Below are positions 59,713-64,000 of a stretch of DNA of 64,000 bases, piece after piece. The position numbers and the translations under genes were made by a program. The notes beneath the pieces were generated by a model. It searched no databases. It had not been told where the DNA came from and worked only from the letters and a program-made list of their open reading frames with translations. Position 1 is the stretch's first letter. Each line of letters starts with the position of its first letter. Source of the stretch: CBDCGJ01 sp965238305 (GTDB taxonomy: Bacteria; Pseudomonadota; Alphaproteobacteria; GCA-2731375); assembly GCA_965238305.1 (NCBI GenBank), contig CBDEHK010000001.1, forward strand, positions 3,410,001 to 3,474,000, read 5' to 3'.

Positions 59713-60023
59713 TTCTTAACCGACATGGCCAGACCAAGGCGATCGAACGCGGAAAACGTTCTCGTCAAGCGGTCATGGATGTCTTCTTCCGACTGTCCAA
59801 GGTGTCTTACAAAGTCGCTCTTCAAATTCTCGAAACCGACAGGCGCGTTTTCTATTTTCCTCAACACTTCAGCGGAAAAAGCGTCGAGCAAATGAGTTTG
59901 CCCGGACCCTTCGTTAAACACAACGATTTCATCCGGGTCCCAACTCCGCCAATGCAATGCAACTGACTGGGGCAGGATCCAGACGGTTCCGCTTTTTTTT
60001 CTATTGTCAGGTGTTTGATTCAA
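59709..60023 (-). CDS. PqqD-family peptide chaperone of the HPr-rel-A set
   Basis: A 104-residue PqqD-like domain with VALHWRSWDPDEIVVFNEGS and THLLDAFSAEVLRKIE, then the helical end. PqqD and its relatives bind leader peptides of ribosomally made peptides and present them to modifying enzymes. It is encoded first in the kinase/nucleotidyltransferase set, 33 bases after the export lipoprotein gene and overlapping the kinase gene by 4. A partner peptide is therefore expected, and the gene at 57341-57556 is the nearest candidate. Confidence 0.85.
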   Translation of the reverse strand: MNQTPDNRKKSGTVWILPQSVALHWRSWDPDEIVVFNEGSGQTHLLDAFSAEVLRKIENAPVGFENLKSDFVRHLGQSEEDIHDRLTRTFSAFDRLGLAMSVKK

Positions 60024-60056
60024 TAGCGATTGAGCGTTTCTTACGAATATTGACGA

Positions 60057-60671
60057 CTAGAAATAACTTTCTGGTACGATCAGCACGTCCCCAGGCCACA
60101 TCGGAACGTTGGCCGAAATATCACCGTCTCGCATCAGGTCGTCCAAGCGGACCGCATACTGAGTCTCGTTGCCATCGATCGTGCGGACCAAAAGGGCACG
60201 GTTACCCGCCGCAAATTCCGTCAGACCGCCGACTTCGATCATGACGTCCAACAGGCTCATATTGATGCGGTACGGAATTGCCTGTGGTTCAGTCGCCTCG
60301 CCAAGCACGCGAACCTGTTGCTGAAACGATCCAACAAAATTAGTAACGATAACCGTGACCAATGGATCTTCGACATATTTCACCAACTCTTTTTCAACTT
60401 CACGCGCCAGATCTGTCGGTCTCTTATTGGCGACGACAATATCTTCAAGAAGCGGAATTGAAACGCGACCGTCCGGACGCACCGGCACGGTGTCCGACAA
60501 GCCCGGATTGGCCCAGACAAAAAACCGCAACGTATCGCCAGGCCCGATCAGATACCCTTCCGTCACAGGTGCCGATGCTTTAGGGGCTGGCGGCAGATTT
60601 GTTGATCCCGCACAAGCCGACAGCGCCGCTGCGGCCAGACCGCAGGCAACCAACTGCAACAAACGATTCAT
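60057..60671 (-). CDS. Polysaccharide export lipoprotein (Wza/XrtA-system type)
   Basis: A protein of 204 residues, from ATG at 60671, with a lipoprotein signal ending ALSACAGS (lipid Cys near 20). The body has the polysaccharide export domain GYLIGPGDTLRFFVWANPGL and a SLBB-type domain (VRVLGEATEPQAIPYRINM, LLDVMIEVGGLTEFA). It would form the outer-membrane exit for the polymer. It is of the short form seen with exosortase A. The longer frame from 60728 has no signal logic. Confidence 0.92.
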   Translation of the reverse strand: MNRLLQLVACGLAAAALSACAGSTNLPPAPKASAPVTEGYLIGPGDTLRFFVWANPGLSDTVPVRPDGRVSIPLLEDIVVANKRPTDLAREVEKELVKYVEDPLVTVIVTNFVGSFQQQVRVLGEATEPQAIPYRINMSLLDVMIEVGGLTEFAAGNRALLVRTIDGNETQYAVRLDDLMRDGDISANVPMWPGDVLIVPESYF

Positions 60672-60805
60672 GTTTTGGCCCCAATCCGTTCTATTCACAA
60701 CGTTCGCCGTTATTACACAACAAAACATGGGCGTTGTGATACTAGTTTTTTCAACTGGATAGTTTTGTCAAGCGCTTTACAACCCGAAAACGGCATCTAA
60801 AATGA

Positions 60806-61003
60806 TTAAACTTCTCGGTTCGGTCGCCGCCGTCTTTCGCCAAACGGACGATCCGGCTCGTTGTTTTTGTTCGAACCGCCCTCGTCTTTCATCGCCAACA
60901 ACCATTTTGTCCTGTCATTCGCCAAAACCTTGTCATTCAAAACGCTCCAAACTACGATGATGACGATCATCAGAACGGCGATTAGAAATACCATATTGCT
61001 CAT
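60806..61003 (-). CDS. Small single-helix membrane protein
   Basis: A 65-residue protein from ATG at 61003, overlapping the O-ligase stop as ATGA. One helix (MVFLIAVLMIVIIVVWSVL, about residues 4-22) is followed by a basic, polar tail with many Arg and Asn (GSNKNNEPDRPFGERRRRPN). The coupling to the ligase gene supports it as real. No family is recognised. It may anchor or support the ligase or export complex. Confidence 0.6.
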   Translation of the reverse strand: MSNMVFLIAVLMIVIIVVWSVLNDKVLANDRTKWLLAMKDEGGSNKNNEPDRPFGERRRRPNREV

Positions 61004-62310
61004 GCCGCTGTCTCTTTCCCACGTTTGTTCGCGGTTGGTGATGTGTCGACCGAAGAAAACTGCGAAACTTCGGAAGTCTCCTTCTCGACGATACCTCTTA
61101 TGCAATTGGTCAATACAATCAATAACCAAAAGCCTTCCCAGAATTCCAAAGAGACGGTGGCACCGCCGACCATGAAGGCGACTAAACTGACTTGCGTCAT
61201 TGCCGCAAAATTCCTGGCCCAGCCAAGCTCAGCAGCTTGAGACGTCCGCGCCTCGATCCAGCGTAAATCGCGCCAAGTAACAAAAATGATCCCAAGAAAC
61301 AAAATCAACCCGGTGAACCCTAGAGACCCTAGGGTTTCGAAATAAATACTGTGCGCTGCGCGGGCGTCGCGGCTTTTCGAGAGATAAGGGTCAACAGCAT
61401 CTTGGAGATAAGGTACCCGCATTCCCGCACCAACCAACGGGCGCGCCTTTGCGACTTCGTAGGCGATGACCCAGGCATCGACGCGGCCCTGAAACGACGA
61501 GTCTTCTTCATAGCCGGCGATCGTCTCCATCCTGTTTTCCCAGGTGGACGGCATGAATGTGACAGCAACGAGGGTCAGGGCGCCGAAGAGGAGCGAAACG
61601 CGCAATTTCAATCGAGTCTTGAGAAGCATTGCCCCTGCCATCACCGCGAAGGCAATCAAGCCACCGCGGGAATGTGTACCGAAGACCGCAAAAATAGCAA
61701 GCATGGTGGTTCCGGCGAGTGCGTAGCGGACGATGGTTACGCGCGACGTCATCCGCAGATAGTTTAACATTGGGATGATTGTCACCAACGCCAACCCTAG
61801 ATGATTATTATCGGCGATCATCGATTTGGCCGGGCCAAGAACCAGATAGCGCCCACCAGTCAGTACCGTAAATCCGCCGCCCAACACAGCATAATAACCG
61901 ATCGACACAGCTAGAATCCAAATCATTGCCTGTATCCGCGAACGACTTCTGAGCATGATCAGGCAAAGAAAGACGAATACCATAACCCGAGCATGGCGAT
62001 CGAAATAGGTCCAAGAATAGTCTGGCCGCAGCGAATATAACTGGGACAGAACCATGACGAGGCCCAGTAGGACCAGCAGTACGGGCAACGCAGATGCTCT
62101 AGGCAGTTTGGGCTCCCGCGAGACGAGCCAGAACCCAACGGTTGCTACCGCGATGATCAAGTTGATTTGAAGCCAAGAAGGAAGTGTCCAAATCTCCTGA
62201 TGCGGCTGCATCACTGTCACCCATCCCCACAGCAGCAGACCAACATGGGGATAAAAGAACCCCAAAGGCAGAAGTCCGACAGTGATCAAGAGCAATAGAG
62301 CGAGCCGCAT
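61000..62310 (-). CDS. O-antigen-ligase-like protein of the exosortase A system
   Basis: A 436-residue membrane protein with about ten helices and the Wzy_C/O-ligase signature. It begins with LLLLITVGLLPLGFFYPHVG, has RYLVLGPAKSMIADNNHLGL and the periplasmic loop with RPLVGAGMRVPYLQDAVDPY and AHSIYFETLGSLGF. These are the segments of the putative O-glycosylation ligases that accompany exosortase A. It may transfer polymer or glycan to a protein or lipid, or polymerise repeats. It is the most upstream gene of the leftward polysaccharide locus in this window. Confidence 0.87.
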   Translation of the reverse strand: MRLALLLLITVGLLPLGFFYPHVGLLLWGWVTVMQPHQEIWTLPSWLQINLIIAVATVGFWLVSREPKLPRASALPVLLVLLGLVMVLSQLYSLRPDYSWTYFDRHARVMVFVFLCLIMLRSRSRIQAMIWILAVSIGYYAVLGGGFTVLTGGRYLVLGPAKSMIADNNHLGLALVTIIPMLNYLRMTSRVTIVRYALAGTTMLAIFAVFGTHSRGGLIAFAVMAGAMLLKTRLKLRVSLLFGALTLVAVTFMPSTWENRMETIAGYEEDSSFQGRVDAWVIAYEVAKARPLVGAGMRVPYLQDAVDPYLSKSRDARAAHSIYFETLGSLGFTGLILFLGIIFVTWRDLRWIEARTSQAAELGWARNFAAMTQVSLVAFMVGGATVSLEFWEGFWLLIVLTNCIRGIVEKETSEVSQFSSVDTSPTANKRGKETAA

Positions 62311-62369
62311 CGTTCATTCTCGGTTTTCATACGTTGAAGTCCAGGCGCAGGACCGGCTAACATGACTTT

Positions 62370-63428
62370 ATGGACCCGCGCGACCGCATAAAGCGATTTC
62401 TTTACCATACCAAGCTTCTTGGGATTTGGCACCGTTTGGTCAACCGAAACACGTTGACGGTCGTGATGTTTCATCGCGTGTTGCCGGCGGAGGATCGCAG
62501 ATGGGCGACAGCGGACCCTGAATACACCGTCTCCGAGCAATTCTTTCGAGATTGCCTAAGATTTTTTCGAAAACACTATAATGTCATTGGAATATCGGAT
62601 TTTGCAAAGGCCGGTGAAAGAGGGGCACCACTGCCGCCATGTGCCTTATTGATCACGTTTGACGATGGTTGGGCCGATACCTTGCAGGTCGCGGCACCGC
62701 TCCTTCGGGAGGCGGGGCTGCCGGCTTTGGTTTTCGTTGCGACCGATCCAGTCGAAAGCAGGGAGGAGATATGGTGGCAGGACATGCTGGCGTTTGCGGC
62801 ATCAAACGGACGGTTGGGAGAGGTGGCACGAATTCTGGATTGGCCTGGACCCAGCAAGAACAGCGCTGCAGTGGTCAATAACGCACCTGACTTTCTTGAC
62901 CTCCTCTCGATCCTGCACGAACTCGATGATGCTGGGCGAACAAAAGCCTTGTCGGATCTTGCCGACGGGATTCCGAATCAGCGACAAATGTTACGTTCAA
63001 GCGACTTTGCCGACTTGCAGGAGTTGGGCCTGGAAATAGCGTCCCACGGGGCTTCGCACCGTCCTTTTACCGCCCTGGGCGGTCCTAGCTTGACAGAAGA
63101 CCTACACCGTTCGCGAAAGGTGCTTGTTGATCTTGTGGATCGTGAAAACTCGGTTGCGTTGAGTGCCGTCTCAGTACCGCACGGCCGCATAGATCAGCGG
63201 GTTGCCAACACTTTGGCGGACGAGGGTTTCCAATATATATTCACCAGCAGCGCGTACCTTAACCGGACTTTGCCCAGGTTTGACAATGCGAGCATCATGG
63301 GGCGCATTGCAATTTCCGAACATGGCGCCACAAACCAATATGGCGCGTTGGAGCCGCACAAACTAGCTAACTGGCTGATGATGCGGCCGCGGAAAAGCGC
63401 CCGTATGTGCGCTTCGGCGAAAGCGTGA
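62370..63428 (+). CDS. Polysaccharide deacetylase family protein
   Basis: A 352-residue NodB-type deacetylase, transcribed away from the leftward locus. Motifs are LTVVMFHRVLPAEDRRWATA, the metal-binding ALLITFDDGWADTLQVA near residues 91-107, and EIASHGASHRPFTAL near residue 220 with the metal histidines. It differs from the deacetylase at 52555 in length and family branch. It probably trims N-acetyl groups from the same or a related polymer. The gap to the O-ligase gene is 59 bases, so divergent promoters must be compact. Confidence 0.87.
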   Translation: MDPRDRIKRFLYHTKLLGIWHRLVNRNTLTVVMFHRVLPAEDRRWATADPEYTVSEQFFRDCLRFFRKHYNVIGISDFAKAGERGAPLPPCALLITFDDGWADTLQVAAPLLREAGLPALVFVATDPVESREEIWWQDMLAFAASNGRLGEVARILDWPGPSKNSAAVVNNAPDFLDLLSILHELDDAGRTKALSDLADGIPNQRQMLRSSDFADLQELGLEIASHGASHRPFTALGGPSLTEDLHRSRKVLVDLVDRENSVALSAVSVPHGRIDQRVANTLADEGFQYIFTSSAYLNRTLPRFDNASIMGRIAISEHGATNQYGALEPHKLANWLMMRPRKSARMCASAKA

Positions 63429-63432
63429 TTGA

Positions 63433-64000
63433 TGACATCGGCAGATAGCGGGTTTGTTGTGCGTGTCGTTGCGTTGGCCGAATTGACCAAAGCGGAAAGA
63501 ACGCTTTGGGCATCCTTCTGCGAGGCCGACGAAGTGCTGCAAAGTCCTTTTTTTTCCTACACTTATATCCGCTGCGTTTCCGAGGTCAGGCCCGGCGTCA
63601 AAATTGCAGTCATCGAGCGGGATAACACCATCGTCGCTTTTTTCCCGTTTCAGTTCGCCTCGAAATTTCACGCCTTGATAGGGCGGGCCGAACCGGTCGG
63701 CGGACACATGACAGACGCGTTCGGTATCATCGCCCGCCAGGGCACCGTGATCGCGCCGACTGACCTGCTAAGATTGTGCGGTTTGAATTATATATTCTTC
63801 ACTCATATGCCGACCGAACAGGAACAATATGGTCTCGTCGGCGATGCGATCGATCAGGGATACGCCATCGACCTTAGCATGGGGTGGGAAAGCTATTGGT
63901 CGGACGTTACGGCGCGCCAAAAGCATTTTGTGCAAGAAACTGAACGGCGCAAACGGAATCTGATAAAGAATTTGGGCCCGCTACGATTTGAATTTGAGGA
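63433..64000 (+). CDS. CelD/FemAB-like acyltransferase (partial, runs off window)
   Basis: The frame opens at ATG 63433, 4 bases after the deacetylase stop, and continues to the window end (189 codons). It has ELTKAERTLWASFCEADEVL, QSPFFSYTYIRCVSEVRP and VAFFPFQFASKFHALIG, then SYWSDVTARQKHFVQETERR. These match the N-terminal part of CelD-type GNAT proteins found in polysaccharide loci. The C-terminal acetyltransferase domain is beyond the edge. Acylation of a polysaccharide or its precursor is likely. Confidence 0.7.

Noticed and set aside
1..64000. CRISPR arrays and rRNA operons
   Set aside because: No regularly spaced repeats and no rRNA-like sequences were seen on either strand.

Overview
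The window reads as chromosomal DNA of a Gram-negative proteobacterium of moderate GC (roughly half, by eye), most likely an alphaproteobacterium. Support for this: LolA- and Wza-like envelope proteins, an XrtA (exosortase A) exopolysaccharide locus, several TRAP transporters, PQQ-alcohol-dehydrogenase-associated ABC genes and IS6-family remnants. No rRNA, intact tRNA or CRISPR array was seen, so the taxonomy is an inference.

Layout. (1) 1-3016: the end of a periplasmic binding protein, then the ABC permease, ATPase and binding protein of the type linked to PQQ-dependent alcohol oxidation. (2) 3665-12187: a LysR regulator divergent from a catabolic operon with a DctP-type TRAP transporter, two RutE-like reductases, a YciI-like protein, a peroxiredoxin-like protein, maleylacetate reductase and hydroxyquinol 1,2-dioxygenase. 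This is a lower pathway hydroxyquinol > maleylacetate > 3-oxoadipate, with no ring hydroxylase in it. (3) 12584-26732: an aryl-polyene-type type II fatty-acid/polyketide cluster with PPTase, two ACPs, ketosynthases, ketoreductase, two dehydratases, ligase, acyltransferases, thioesterase, LolA-like carrier and MMPL exporter. It lacks the usual ammonia-lyase and methyltransferase. (4) 27698-35195: a gentisate module with MarR regulator, frameshifted FAH-family hydrolase, gentisate dioxygenase, maleylpyruvate isomerase-like GST, TAXI-TRAP transporter and a 3-hydroxybenzoate 6-hydroxylase-like flavoprotein. Five copies of a CAGACGTCTG-like palindrome lie in its control regions. (5) 35477-40305: HyuB, HyuA and an N-carbamoyl-D-amino-acid hydrolase-like protein. 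(6) 41087-62310: a long leftward exopolysaccharide locus of the XrtA/EpsI type, including ManC, a CHASE2 cyclase, glycosyltransferases, chain-length and kinase proteins, an export lipoprotein and an O-ligase. Embedded in it are an HprK-related kinase, a PqqD-like protein, a nucleotidyltransferase and a small two-cysteine exported peptide. (7) 62370-64000: a rightward deacetylase and the start of a CelD/FemAB-like acyltransferase.

The boundaries between modules 1 to 6 carry decayed IS6-like ends (GGC..TGTCAG..AAA type) at about 3231, 3691, 12199, 26974, 27504, 35207, 35305, 35436, 40806 and 40861. The region therefore looks like a patchwork in which each metabolic cassette was delivered or rearranged by one family of elements. 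One end encodes the last residues of the LysR regulator, and another cuts a tRNA gene, leaving only its 3' end.

The best candidate for an under-described system is the HprK-related kinase / PqqD-like / nucleotidyltransferase / small Cys peptide set at 57341-60023. It resembles a peptide-modification cassette built into an exosortase-type polysaccharide locus.
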